A DNA stretch of 64,000 nucleotides, taken from the NCBI RefSeq assembly GCF_007827815.1, contig NZ_VITH01000009.1, positions 186,001 to 250,000 of the forward strand. The letters are read 5' to 3'. Source of the stretch: Azospirillum brasilense (GTDB taxonomy: Bacteria; Pseudomonadota; Alphaproteobacteria; Azospirillales; Azospirillaceae). The notes beneath the pieces were generated by a model, which worked only from the letters and a program-made list of their open reading frames with translations, did not search any database and was not told the DNA's origin. Positions within the stretch are counted from its first letter, which is position 1; every line of letters starts with the position of its first letter. Below, in pieces: positions 1 to 7,903 of the stretch. The position numbers and the translations under genes are program-made.

Positions 1-453
1 GACGATCAGAACGCCCGCCACGCCCATCAGGAAGCGCCCGTAGGGCTTGGGCAGCAGCAGGTCGGTGTGGATGCGGCGGAACAGGGAGTCGGTCAGCACG
101 CCGTTCCACGGCGCCATGACGTCGGCGGCGGGATTCACCATCAGATTCGTCAGGGGCGCGCCCTCTCCGAAGCGGCCCGAGACAATGAAGAAGTCGCGCA
201 ACGGCGTCGGTGCCATCATGGTCCAGTCGAGACCGACGGCGTGGCGCGCCGCAACCGCGCGCAATGCCTCGGCCGCGGTGGGAAGCGGCCGTCCGGCGGC
301 CTCCGCCAGACCCGGCATCATCCAGGGACGCACGAAATCGGCGTAGAACGCCAGCACCCCGGTCCACAGCGACCAGGAGATCAACAGGCAGAACAGCAGG
401 CTGATCAGGCGGTGGATCGACAACAGGCGCGCGGACGCTGACTGGCTGAGCAT
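1..453 (-). CDS. PepSY-associated membrane protein, C-terminus beyond the window
   Basis: The 151 visible codons begin MLSQSASARLLSIHRLIS and run off the left edge. The first 40 residues hold a hydrophobic segment after the conserved 'hR..H.' start typical of PepSY-associated transmembrane proteins. Later comes an 'FRRIHTDLLLPKPYG' block followed by the start of a second membrane helix, which is also typical of that family. Such proteins sit in the inner membrane and are commonly encoded with siderophore receptors, where they are thought to help reduce or release ferric siderophores. It is last in the minus-strand run receptor, 74-aa, 80-aa, PepSY, only 8 nt after the preceding stop. The family call is firm; the exact role is inferred from context. 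Confidence 0.8.
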   Translation of the reverse strand, partial: MLSQSASARLLSIHRLISLLFCLLISWSLWTGVLAFYADFVRPWMMPGLAEAAGRPLPTAAEALRAVAARHAVGLDWTMMAPTPLRDFFIVSGRFGEGAPLTNLMVNPAADVMAPWNGVLTDSLFRRIHTDLLLPKPYGRFLMGVAGVLIV

Positions 454-461
454 GGCCTTCC

Positions 462-704
462 CTAACGGCTGAGGTCCTTGCGGCCGCTTTGCGGCTTGGC
501 CGGCCGCGGACCGGCGATCCACAGCATGACGAACAACAGGCATGTCCAGACGACGGGCCCGGCCACCATCACGATGTGGACACGATCGACCCCGGCGACC
601 CCGGCCGCGGCGCACAGGCCGGAGACGGCCGCCAGCGACAGCGGCAGACCGACCAGCAGGCCGACCAGCGAGACCAGGAGGACGCGGAGGGCATCCCGTG
701 TCAT
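462..704 (-). CDS. small two-helix membrane protein of iron-uptake operon
   Basis: This 80-aa protein starts MTRDALRVLLVSLVGLLVGL and has two hydrophobic stretches (about residues 7-33 and 42-64) and a basic tail. Its ATG overlaps the TGA of the upstream 74-aa gene in an ATGA arrangement, and the PepSY gene follows 8 nt later, so it belongs to the same transcript. I chose the ATG at 704 over longer frames because upstream codons give an arginine/proline-rich shadow sequence. Small membrane proteins of unknown function are common between TonB receptor and PepSY genes. I do not recognise a named family with certainty. Confidence 0.6.
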   Translation of the reverse strand: MTRDALRVLLVSLVGLLVGLPLSLAAVSGLCAAAGVAGVDRVHIVMVAGPVVWTCLLFVMLWIAGPRPAKPQSGRKDLSR

Positions 705-925
705 CGCCGCCGCTCCGGCCGGGGCGGCTCGCGCAGGAGGGCGGTCAGCGCGCTGCCGATCAGCCCCGCCTCCATCACCCCGAGCAACAGGCCGGCCTCC
801 CACCCCAGGCTGACGACCGCCACGGCGAGCAGCACGGCCTGGAGCGCCCAGAGGACGCCCCACAGCCGGCGGCGGTCGCGCCGGTCGAGCGGATGCCGCC
901 TAGAAGTCAAAGCTGACGCCGCCAT
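701..925 (-). CDS. small membrane protein of iron-uptake operon
   Basis: This 74-aa product has a basic N-terminus (RRHPLDRRDRRR) followed by two predicted membrane helices (about 20-40 and 44-62). The ATG at 925 would overlap the receptor gene by 26 nt; a TTG five codons in is an alternative start. Its TGA overlaps the ATG of the 80-aa gene, which supports translational coupling. Function is unknown. Position suggests it works with the PepSY protein in siderophore iron handling at the inner membrane. Confidence 0.5.
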   Translation of the reverse strand: MAASALTSRRHPLDRRDRRRLWGVLWALQAVLLAVAVVSLGWEAGLLLGVMEAGLIGSALTALLREPPRPERRR

Positions 926-3116
926 AGACGGTGCGCGGCGCCCCCGCCGACACCCGGTAGGTGCCGCCCGACGCGGTCAGGTAGGACTTGTCGGTGAGGT
1001 TCTTGACGCCGAGGTCCAGGCGGACCTTCTTCTCGCCGACCGGGATGTAATACCAGACGCCGGTGTCGACCAGCGTGTAGCTGCCCAGTTCGAAGCTGTG
1101 CTGGGCATCGCCGTAACGGTTGCCGACCAGCGTCACGCCCGCCCCCAGGCCAAGGCCGACCAGCGGGCTCGACGGGTCCTTGAACTCGTAGCTTGACCAC
1201 AGGCTCGCGTTGTGGGTCGGGACGTTCGTCGGCCGGTTGCCGTCGATGGTCCGGTCGACGCTCTCCAATTCGGCATCGACATAGCCGACGGCGGCGCGGA
1301 TGTTCCAGCCCTCGACCGGGTTGCCGACCACCGACAGCTCGGCGCCGCGCGACCTCTGCCCCCCGGTCAGCACGGCGACGCCGTTGGACGATTCGACGAC
1401 GTTGCTCTGCTTGATGTCGAACAGGGCCGCGGTCATGAACAGCCGCTCGCCCATCAGGTTGATCTTGGAGCCGACCTCGTACTGGCGCCCCTTCTCCGCC
1501 GGGAAGACCTGGGTGTCGCCGTTGTAGAAATTGTGCGGCTGGAAGGTGTCGGCGTAGTTGGCGAAGAAGGAGACGTCCTCCATCGCCTTCCACATCACCC
1601 CGGCGGTCTTGGTCAGGTTGCGGTCGACCGGATAGGAGCCGACCGTGGTGCCGCGGCCCAGCAGATTCTCGACGCGCGCGCTGCCCTTGGAGAGTTCGTA
1701 ACGGCCGCCCAGCGTCAGGGTCACCGTCGGCAGCAGGGCGATGTCGGCCTGGACGAAGGGACCGAAGTCGGTCTGTTCGACCCGGCGCGCCGTCCGCGCC
1801 GTCGGCCGCGCGCTGTTGTCGATCAGCCGCCAGCTCGCCGGGTTGGCCACGGTCCCGCCCACCTGGTCGGCGCCGGTGTAATTGATCCAGCTTTCCTTCT
1901 GGCGGCGGTACTCGATGCCCGTCGCGACCTTGACCGGCAGCAGGGCCTCGAACTCGCCCCGGGTCTGCAGCCGGCCGAAGAACGTGTCCAGGTTGCGGTC
2001 GTCGTTGCCTTCGACCCGGCGGACCAGCAGCCCGTTCGACTGGATGCTGCGCACCTCGGTGTGGATCTCGTCGGTGCGCTCATGGTTGTAGAACAGCTTG
2101 CCTTCGAGCATCCACCGGTCGGACCGCAGCGGGATCGCGACGTCGACCTCGCCCTGATGGTAGGTGGAATCCCGCTTGGTGAAGCCGGCGTCGTAGCGGG
2201 TCGAGCGCGCGACGTCGGCGACGGCGCGGCGGCCGCCGCCGGTCGGATAGGTGATGAAGCCGCGGTCGAGCGGCCGCTTGTCCTTGCTGAACTCGTAGCC
2301 CACCGTCACGCTGGCTCCGTCGGCGCCGATCCAGCTCAGGGTCGGGGCGAGGAACTGGCGCTGGACCAGCGTGTCGTCACGGAAGCTGTCGCTCGATTCG
2401 GCGCTGCCGACGATGCGGTATGCGAAGGACTCCGACAGCGGGCCCGTGCTGTCGAACATGGCCTGCCGCTCGCCATACGAATCGAAATTGGTCTCCAGGT
2501 GGTTGCGCGCGGTCCAGCTCGGCTTCTTCGTGGTGATGTTGACCAGACCGCCCGGCGTCATCTGGCCGATGTCGGACACCGGCCCCTTGATGATCTGGAT
2601 GCTTTCGATCGTGCTGGGATCGATGCGGCTGTTGCTCTTCAAACGCACGCCGTTGCGGTAGACATCGTCACGGCGACGAAAGCCGCGGATGATGTAGTCT
2701 TCGCGCGTTCCGCCGTAACCATCGTTGTTCACGACGTTGGGGAAGTACCGGTAAACCTCCTCCATCTCGCGGGCATGCTGGTCCTGCAACAGCTGCTCGG
2801 GGATCACGTCGATCGTGCGGGGGATCTCGGTGATGTCGTTGTTCAGCCGGCTGCCGACGTCGGACAGGCGGCTGTCGTAGCGGGCCTGCGGCGTTCCCTC
2901 GACCATCAGGGCGTCGAGGACGGCCGGTCCTTCCGCCTTGGGCGGGCTCGCCTCCGGAGCCCTATCCTGGGCCACGGCGTCGCCGGCCAGCATTCCCGGT
3001 CCGGCCAGGGCGATCGCCCAAAGCAGGACGGCCCGCGATGCCCCGTGTTTCAATCCGTCCAAGACCGACCCCCGATTCGCCGGGCATGCACGCCCCTGCC
3101 CACTCCACGTCTTCAT
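900..3116 (-). CDS. TonB-dependent siderophore receptor
   Basis: A 738-aa outer-membrane receptor. After a long N-terminal signal region ending near AGDAVAQ comes a TonB-box-like stretch (DALMVEG). The plug domain follows, with 'ITEIPRTIDVIPEQLL', 'YIIRGFRRRDDVYRNGVR' and 'IQIIKGPVSDIGQMTPGGL', features typical of ferric-siderophore receptors of the FhuA/FpvA class. The rest is a beta-barrel ending in a terminal aromatic (GVSFDF). I prefer the ATG at 3116 (MKTWSGQ, with a G-rich stretch upstream) to an in-frame GTG 18 nt earlier. Two Fur-box-like sites lie upstream and an iron-uptake membrane operon lies downstream. The ligand cannot be told from sequence alone. Confidence 0.93.
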   Translation of the reverse strand: MKTWSGQGRACPANRGSVLDGLKHGASRAVLLWAIALAGPGMLAGDAVAQDRAPEASPPKAEGPAVLDALMVEGTPQARYDSRLSDVGSRLNNDITEIPRTIDVIPEQLLQDQHAREMEEVYRYFPNVVNNDGYGGTREDYIIRGFRRRDDVYRNGVRLKSNSRIDPSTIESIQIIKGPVSDIGQMTPGGLVNITTKKPSWTARNHLETNFDSYGERQAMFDSTGPLSESFAYRIVGSAESSDSFRDDTLVQRQFLAPTLSWIGADGASVTVGYEFSKDKRPLDRGFITYPTGGGRRAVADVARSTRYDAGFTKRDSTYHQGEVDVAIPLRSDRWMLEGKLFYNHERTDEIHTEVRSIQSNGLLVRRVEGNDDRNLDTFFGRLQTRGEFEALLPVKVATGIEYRRQKESWINYTGADQVGGTVANPASWRLIDNSARPTARTARRVEQTDFGPFVQADIALLPTVTLTLGGRYELSKGSARVENLLGRGTTVGSYPVDRNLTKTAGVMWKAMEDVSFFANYADTFQPHNFYNGDTQVFPAEKGRQYEVGSKINLMGERLFMTAALFDIKQSNVVESSNGVAVLTGGQRSRGAELSVVGNPVEGWNIRAAVGYVDAELESVDRTIDGNRPTNVPTHNASLWSSYEFKDPSSPLVGLGLGAGVTLVGNRYGDAQHSFELGSYTLVDTGVWYYIPVGEKKVRLDLGVKNLTDKSYLTASGGTYRVSAGAPRTVYGGVSFDF

Positions 3117-3159
3117 AAAGCCCCCCACAGGCACGCCGCATCGATCGCAGGCATCAAAT

Positions 3160-3178
3160 GATATTAATAGTCATTCTC
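3160..3178 (-). promoter_or_regulatory. Fur box upstream of the siderophore receptor
   Basis: The 19-mer GATATTAATAGTCATTCTC matches the classical Fur consensus GATAATGATAATCATTATC at 15 of 19 positions. It lies in a strikingly AT-rich patch 44 nt before the receptor ATG. Iron-replete repression by Fur is the natural reading. Confidence 0.75.
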
Positions 3179-3335
3179 ATTTTTTGCGCCCAAGACCCCC
3201 GGTCGGAGGAGCGGTTATCACCCCACCGGTCCTTGCGCTCATCGGCCTTCACGACTCCGATAAGGGACCAGCTCCCAAAAAGCGGTGCGCGAAGGTTGTT
3301 TGTGAACATACACAAGCACGCTCAAATTTTGAAAC

Positions 3336-3350
3336 TGAAAATGATTCTCA
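3336..3350. promoter_or_regulatory. second Fur-type 7-1-7 inverted repeat
   Basis: TGAAAATGATTCTCA matches the 7-1-7 Fur motif TGATAATnATTATCA at all but two positions. It is about 220 nt upstream of the receptor start, in an AT-rich stretch. No plus-strand gene starts nearby, so it may be a second, distal operator. The rest of the 3117-3515 gap holds only the other Fur box and a terminator. Confidence 0.6.
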
Positions 3351-3452
3351 TTTGCTTTAAGGGCTCGCGCCACGGCTGTGCCGGGGTTGCCCGCGCGGCC
3401 CCGGATCGGCAACACCGGGCACGCCATGCGGCGAAGCGACGTCCCGAGGGTC

Positions 3453-3496
3453 ATGAAAAAGGGCCGCGCCGGGATGCCGGCGCGGCCCTTTTTCAT
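3453..3496. terminator. bidirectional intrinsic terminator
   Basis: ATGAAAAAGGGCCGCGCC pairs perfectly with GGCGCGGCCCTTTTTCAT across a short loop, with A and T runs on either side so it can work in both directions. It sits 20 nt after the stop of the minus-strand aldo/keto reductase gene and isolates it from the iron region. Confidence 0.85.
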
Positions 3497-3515
3497 GACG
3501 TCTGCCTTCGATGGA

Positions 3516-4556
3516 TCAGCCGGCTTCGGCGTTCGACGAGTTCTGCCACAGGTTCAGACCGCCATCGACGGCGTGGCGGTCGATCTCGGCCAGTTCCTCC
3601 GGCGTGAAAGCGGTGTTCTTCAGCGCATCGAGCGAGTTGTCGAGCTGCTCCACATTGCGGGCGCCGATCAGGGCGGAGGTCACCCGCGGGTCGCGCAGCA
3701 CCCAGGCGATGGCCATCTGGGCCAGCGTCTGGCCGCGCCGTGTGGCGATGGCGTCCAGGGCGCGCACGCGCTCCAGATTCTCCGGCGACAGGAAATGCGC
3801 CTTGAGCGTGCCGCCCTTGGCGGCGCGGGCGTCGGTGGGCTGGCCGTTCAGATACTTGGTGGTCAGCATGCCCTGGGCCAGCGGCGAGAAGGCGATGCAG
3901 CCAATCCCGGTCTCTTCCAGCGCGTCGAGCAGACCGCCCTCGATCCAGCGGTTCAGCATGGAATAGGACGGCTGGTGGATCAGGCAGGGCGTGCCGAGGT
4001 CCTTGAGGATCGCCGCCGCCCGCCGGGTCATCTCCGGCGAGTAGGAGGAGATACCGACATAGAGCGCCTTGCCCTGTCGCACGGCGTGGTCGAGCGCGCC
4101 CATCGTCTCCTCCAGCGGGGTGCGCGGATCGACGCGGTGCGAGTAGAAGATGTCCACATAGTCGAGCCCCATCCGCGTGAGGCTCTGATCCAGGCTCGCC
4201 GTCAGGTACTTGCGCGAGCCCCAGCTTCCATAGGGGCCAAGCCACATGTCGTAGCCGGCCTTGGTGGAAACAATCATCTCGTCGCGGTGGGCCTTGAAGT
4301 CGGTCGCCAGGACGCGCCCGAAATTCTCCTCGGCCGACCCGGGCGGCGGGCCATAGTTGTTGGCGAGGTCGAAATGGGTGACGCCGCGGTCGAAGGCCCG
4401 GCGCAGCACGGCGCGCCCGGTCTCGAACACGTCGGTGCCGCCGAAATTCTGCCACAGCCCCAGCGAAATGGCCGGCAGGTCGAGCCCGCTCCGCCCGCTG
4501 CGGCGGTAGGTCATGCCCGTGTAGCGGGCCGGATCGGCGCGGTAGAGCGATTGCAT
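3516..4556 (-). CDS. aldo/keto reductase, YghZ/Mgr-like
   Basis: A 346-aa NADPH-dependent aldo/keto reductase. The catalytic tetrad is visible: Asp and Tyr in 'HFDLANNYGPP', Lys in 'VSTKAGYDMW', His in 'FYSHRVDPRTP'. A 'GPYGSWGSRKYL' stretch and the C-terminal 'IGARNVEQLDNSL' cofactor-binding region match the YghZ/Kv-beta-like branch, which reduces L-glyceraldehyde 3-phosphate and methylglyoxal. It lies beside the GntR regulator and close to methylglyoxal synthase, so a role in handling aldehydes from uronate catabolism is plausible. A weak version of the shared palindrome is seen upstream at about 4602-4613. A bidirectional terminator follows it. Confidence 0.88.
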   Translation of the reverse strand: MQSLYRADPARYTGMTYRRSGRSGLDLPAISLGLWQNFGGTDVFETGRAVLRRAFDRGVTHFDLANNYGPPPGSAEENFGRVLATDFKAHRDEMIVSTKAGYDMWLGPYGSWGSRKYLTASLDQSLTRMGLDYVDIFYSHRVDPRTPLEETMGALDHAVRQGKALYVGISSYSPEMTRRAAAILKDLGTPCLIHQPSYSMLNRWIEGGLLDALEETGIGCIAFSPLAQGMLTTKYLNGQPTDARAAKGGTLKAHFLSPENLERVRALDAIATRRGQTLAQMAIAWVLRDPRVTSALIGARNVEQLDNSLDALKNTAFTPEELAEIDRHAVDGGLNLWQNSSNAEAG

Positions 4557-4650
4557 CGCGGTCTCCTGGCTGTCTTGCGCGGTGTTGGGAGGAACGTGAC
4601 TGATATATTAGAAATCAGCCGCAATCCAAAGCCAAGAGCGCACAACGGCG

Positions 4651-5445
4651 TCAGACCGGCTCGGCCTCGTCCTCCGAGGGGGCGGTGAAGTAGAGCGGGT
4701 TGGCCTTCTGCGCGTCGGCGATGGTGACCTGGAGATAGTCCAGATGCAGGTCGATGGCCTTGGCCGCCGCCTCCGGGTCGTTGTTGGCGATGGCCTCGAT
4801 GATGACCGAATGCTCGGCGATCACGTCCGGCACACGCCCCAGAACCGGCAGGGTCAACAGGCGGTAGCGGTCCACCTGCACCTTCACCTGCTGCGTCAGG
4901 TTCCAGAACCCGGGGTAGCCGGCGGTCTCCGCCAGCAGCGCATGGAAGGTCTCGTCGGCCTGGTGGAAGCCTTCGAAATTCTGGGCTGCCTCCATCTCGC
5001 GCTGGAGTTCCAGATTGGCGCGCAGCTTGGCGATCTGGCTGCGGGTGGCGCGCTTGGCGGCGTAGCGGACGGTCGCCTCCTCCAGCGCCTTGCGGATGGC
5101 GATGGCTTCCGGCAGGGCGCCCAGCGGGATGCGGGAGACGAAGGTGCCCGATTGCGGGAAGATCTCGATCAGCCCCTCGTCCGCCAGACGCAGCACGGCC
5201 TCGCGCACCGGGGTGCGGCTGACGCCGTAGTCCTGGGCGATCACCTTCTCGGCGACCGGCTCGCCCGGCTTGCGGCGGAGCGAGACGATCTCGTTGCGCA
5301 GGTCGCGGTAGATCGTGGCGGCCACGGTGGTGCCGCGCTGGGCCGGGCGGGCGACCGCCGCCGCCGTGCGGCGCCGGGTCCGCGCCTTGACGCCCGCCGC
5401 CTGTTCCGAATCCGCCGTCGATGTCTGCGCCGCCTTTTTCAACAC
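4651..5445 (-). CDS. GntR-family (FCD/FadR type) transcriptional regulator
   Basis: A 264-aa regulator. After a basic, Ala-rich 40-residue leader comes the GntR winged helix (about 42-110, with 'YGVSRTPVREAVLRLADEGL' and 'QSGTFVSRI'). An all-helical FCD ligand domain follows, with the metal/ligand residues expected in 'FHQADETFHALL' and 'EHSVIIEAI'. FCD regulators bind sugar acids and similar ligands. It sits beside uxaC and uxaA and divergent from methylglyoxal synthase, so it is a strong candidate to bind the palindromes that overlap the promoters here, including its own. The long N-terminus may mean a later start, but no better-placed ATG with a ribosome site is obvious. Confidence 0.88.
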   Translation of the reverse strand: MLKKAAQTSTADSEQAAGVKARTRRRTAAAVARPAQRGTTVAATIYRDLRNEIVSLRRKPGEPVAEKVIAQDYGVSRTPVREAVLRLADEGLIEIFPQSGTFVSRIPLGALPEAIAIRKALEEATVRYAAKRATRSQIAKLRANLELQREMEAAQNFEGFHQADETFHALLAETAGYPGFWNLTQQVKVQVDRYRLLTLPVLGRVPDVIAEHSVIIEAIANNDPEAAAKAIDLHLDYLQVTIADAQKANPLYFTAPSEDEAEPV

Positions 5446-5539
5446 CCGCTCCTGCCAGGACGATTCAAGGGCGCCGGTGCTCCGGGATGCCGGCGCCGAA
5501 CCCGCTGGTTCACGCCGCAGACGGTCCGCCCTTCATCGC

Positions 5540-5569
5540 AATATACTAATACCCGGCGCGGTGGGTCAA
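5540..5569 (-). promoter_or_regulatory. gntR promoter with degenerate palindrome
   Basis: Read on the minus strand: TTGACC (5564-5569), an 18-bp spacer, and TATATT (5540-5545). A degenerate copy of the TATACTAGTATA palindrome (9 of 12) overlaps the -10, the same design as at the neighbouring promoters. This suggests autoregulation. Confidence 0.5.
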
Positions 5570-5628
5570 ACGCCTTGGCCCGGCGGGGCGCCCCGGTTCC
5601 GCGCCAGTTTGTCCCACCGGGAAGCGCG

Positions 5629-5658
5629 TTGCACCGTCCGGAAGTATACTAGTATATT
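5629..5658 (+). promoter_or_regulatory. mgsA promoter with perfect palindrome over the -10
   Basis: TTGCAC (5629-5634), an 18-bp spacer, then TATATT (5653-5658). The perfect 12-bp palindrome TATACTAGTATA occupies 5645-5656 and overlaps the -10, as expected for a repressor operator. Confidence 0.65.
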
Positions 5659-5703
5659 GAAAGAAGCTCCACCGCGGAGCGCACAGCCGCAAGGACTTTC
5701 ACC

Positions 5704-6138
5704 GTGGACCGCAAACGCATCGCCCTCGTCGCCCACGACGCCCGCAAGCCCGACCTGATCGGCTGGCTCGGCGCCAACATCCGCGCGCTGGAGGGCAACG
5801 TCTTCTGGTCCACCGGCACCACCGGACGGCTGGTCCGGGAGGCCCATCCCCAGCTGGACATCACCTCGCTGAAGAGCGGTCCGCTGGGCGGCGACCAGCA
5901 GATCGGCGCGATGATCGCGGAGGGCCGGATCGACCTGCTCGTCTTCTTCGTCGACCCGATGACCGCCCAGCCCCACGACGTGGACGTGAAGGCGCTGACC
6001 CGCCTCGCCACGCTCTACAACATCCCGATGGCCTGCAACGAGGCGACCGCCGACATGGTGATCTCCTCCCCCCTCTTCACCAGCGGCTACCGCCCGCGGG
6101 CTGTGGACTTCGCCGCCCACGATTCGCGCCGCCTCTGA
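5704..6138 (+). CDS. mgsA: methylglyoxal synthase
   Basis: This 144-aa protein converts dihydroxyacetone phosphate to methylglyoxal and phosphate in the cytosol. The family signatures are intact: 'HDARKPDL' near the N-terminus, 'STGTTGRLV' (36-44), 'GGDQQIGAMI' with the catalytic Asp64, 'FFVDPMTAQPHDVDVKALTR' (81-100) and 'ACNEATAD'. Length matches the family. The start is a GTG with CAAGGA a few bases upstream. Its position between the GntR regulator and uxaC, behind the shared palindrome, is unusual. It may relieve triose-phosphate or phosphate stress during uronate use. The reductase at 3516-4556 could detoxify its product. Confidence 0.93.
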   Translation: MDRKRIALVAHDARKPDLIGWLGANIRALEGNVFWSTGTTGRLVREAHPQLDITSLKSGPLGGDQQIGAMIAEGRIDLLVFFVDPMTAQPHDVDVKALTRLATLYNIPMACNEATADMVISSPLFTSGYRPRAVDFAAHDSRRL

Positions 6139-6211
6139 CCGGCCCCGCCGAGCCGGCCCCCTTGAATTGCGCGGCGCGCCGACTGATTTGTGGGCGGGAC
6201 GCACAAAGTCC

Positions 6212-6241
6212 TTGCATTCGGAACTGATATATTAATATATT
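6212..6241 (+). promoter_or_regulatory. uxaC promoter with AT palindrome over the -10
   Basis: TTGCAT (6212-6217), an 18-bp spacer, then TATATT (6236-6241). ATATATTAATATAT at 6227-6240 is a perfect 14-bp palindrome and a variant of the TATACTAGTATA element, in the same position relative to the -10 as at mgsA. It probably drives uxaC and uxaA. The 6139-6347 gap holds only this promoter and a leader of about 100 nt. Confidence 0.6.
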
Positions 6242-6347
6242 CCGACATGCGGGGCGCCACCGGCGCAGCACCACGCGCCGCACCCGAACCACCCATTCAA
6301 ATGGGCACCGGACCCCCGTCCGGCATCCCTCTTTCCGGAGATGAACG

Positions 6348-7751
6348 ATGCTCCACCCCGACCGCCTCTTCCCCAGCGATCCCACGCAGCGCGACATCGC
6401 GCGCCGGCTGTACGCGGAGGTGGGCCACCTGCCGATCATCAGTCCGCACGGCCACACGGACCCGTCCTGGTTCGCCAAGAACGAGGCGTTCCCGAACCCG
6501 GCGTCGCTGTTCGTGGTGCCCGACCATTACGCCTTCCGCATGCTCTACAGCCAGGGCGTGGCGTTGGAAGGCCTGGGCGTGCCGCGCACGGACGGCGGGG
6601 CGGTGGAGAGCGACCCGCGCAAGATCTGGCGCCAGCTCGCCCAGAACTGGCACCTGTTCCGCGGCACCCCGACGCGGATGTGGCTCGACCACGCCTTTGA
6701 GACGGTGTTCGGCGTGACGGAGCGGCTGAGCGGGGCCAGCGCCGACCGCATCTTCGACCAGATCGACGCCTGCCTGCAGAAGCCGGAGTTCCTGCCGCGC
6801 GCCCTGTTCGAGCGCTTCAACATCGAGCTGCTGGCGACCACGGAGTCGCCGCTCGACACGCTGGAGCATCACCGCGCCATCCGCGAGAGCGGCTGGAAGG
6901 GCCGCGTCATCACCGCCTTCCGCCCGGACCCGGTCGTCGATCCGGAGTTCGAGGGCTTCCAGGCCAATGTGGAAACGCTGGGCGCGCTGTCCGGTGAGAA
7001 CACCGGCACCTGGGCCGGCTACCTCGCCGCCCTGCGCAACCGCCGCCAGTATTTCAAGGAGGTCGGCGGCGCCACCTCGACCGACCACGGCCACGCCACG
7101 GCGACCACCGCGGACCTGTCGGACGCCGACGCCGAGCGGCTCTTCGAAAAGGCGCTGCGCGGCACCATCACGGCGGCCGAGGCGGAGCTCTTCCGCGGCC
7201 AGATGCTGACCGAGATGGCCAAGATGAGCCTAGACGACGGGCTGGTCATGCAGATCCACCCCGGCAGCTTCCGCAACCACAACCCGAACCTCTTCGAGCG
7301 CTTCGGCCGCGACAAGGGCGCCGACATCCCGACCGGCACCGAGTATGTGCGGGCGCTGAAGCCGCTGCTGGACCGCGTCGGCAACGAGCGCGACCTGACC
7401 ATCATCCTGTTCACCCTGGACGAGACCAGCTACGCCCGCGAGCTGGCGCCGCTGGCCGGCCATTACCCGGCGCTGCGCGTCGGCCCGGCCTGGTGGTTCC
7501 ACGACAGCCCCGAGGGAATGCGCCGCTACCGCGAGATGATCACGGAGACGGCCGGCTTCTACAACACGGTCGGCTTCAACGACGACACGCGCGCCTTCTG
7601 CTCCATCCCGGCCCGCCACGATGTGGCCCGCCGCGTGGACTGCGCCTTCCTGGCCCGCCTCGTCGCCGAGCACCGGCTGGAGGAGGACGAGGCCGCGGAG
7701 GTGGCGGTGGATCTCGCCTACACGCTGGCGAAGAAGGCCTACAAGCTCTGA
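6348..7751 (+). CDS. uxaC: glucuronate isomerase
   Basis: At 467 aa this has the standard UxaC length. It interconverts D-glucuronate with D-fructuronate and D-galacturonate with D-tagaturonate, the first step of hexuronate degradation. The TIM-barrel metal motif HGH (residues 34-36), 'TTESPLDTLEHH', 'GRVITAFRPDPVVDPE', 'MQIHPGSFRNHN' and the C-terminal 'FNDDTRAFCSIPARHDVARR' are characteristic. GGAG lies 7 nt before the ATG. It is followed by uxaA; no uxaB, uxuA/B or KDG kinase is in the window, so later steps must be elsewhere. Confidence 0.96.
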   Translation: MLHPDRLFPSDPTQRDIARRLYAEVGHLPIISPHGHTDPSWFAKNEAFPNPASLFVVPDHYAFRMLYSQGVALEGLGVPRTDGGAVESDPRKIWRQLAQNWHLFRGTPTRMWLDHAFETVFGVTERLSGASADRIFDQIDACLQKPEFLPRALFERFNIELLATTESPLDTLEHHRAIRESGWKGRVITAFRPDPVVDPEFEGFQANVETLGALSGENTGTWAGYLAALRNRRQYFKEVGGATSTDHGHATATTADLSDADAERLFEKALRGTITAAEAELFRGQMLTEMAKMSLDDGLVMQIHPGSFRNHNPNLFERFGRDKGADIPTGTEYVRALKPLLDRVGNERDLTIILFTLDETSYARELAPLAGHYPALRVGPAWWFHDSPEGMRRYREMITETAGFYNTVGFNDDTRAFCSIPARHDVARRVDCAFLARLVAEHRLEEDEAAEVAVDLAYTLAKKAYKL

Positions 7752-7758
7752 CGTGAAG

Positions 7759-7881
7759 CCCCTCTCCCCTCCGGGGAGAGGGTGGCGCCAACGGCGCCGG
7801 GTGAGGGGGTTGCGCTTTTGCCGGACATCCCGCCACGCGCATCCCCCTCACCCTGCCCCTCTCCCCAGGGGGGAGAGGGAA
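7759..7881. repeat. dispersed intergenic inverted repeat, family A copy 1
   Basis: This fills the uxaC-uxaA gap. CCTCTCCCCTCCGGGGAGAGG forms a hairpin. A middle part shared with copy 2 contains 'GCTTTTGCCGGAC', and the far side ends in 'CCCTCTCCCC..GGGGAGAGGGA'. The element is nearly repeated at 60425-60543. It may act as an mRNA stabiliser or an attenuator between the two genes. Confidence 0.8.
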
Positions 7882-7903
7882 TCTCCATGAGAGGACCACC
7901 ACC

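Noticed and set aside
4602..4613. Palindrome copy upstream of the aldo/keto reductase
   Set aside because: Only a loose match, and no -35/-10 pair at the right distance, so not listed as a site of its own.
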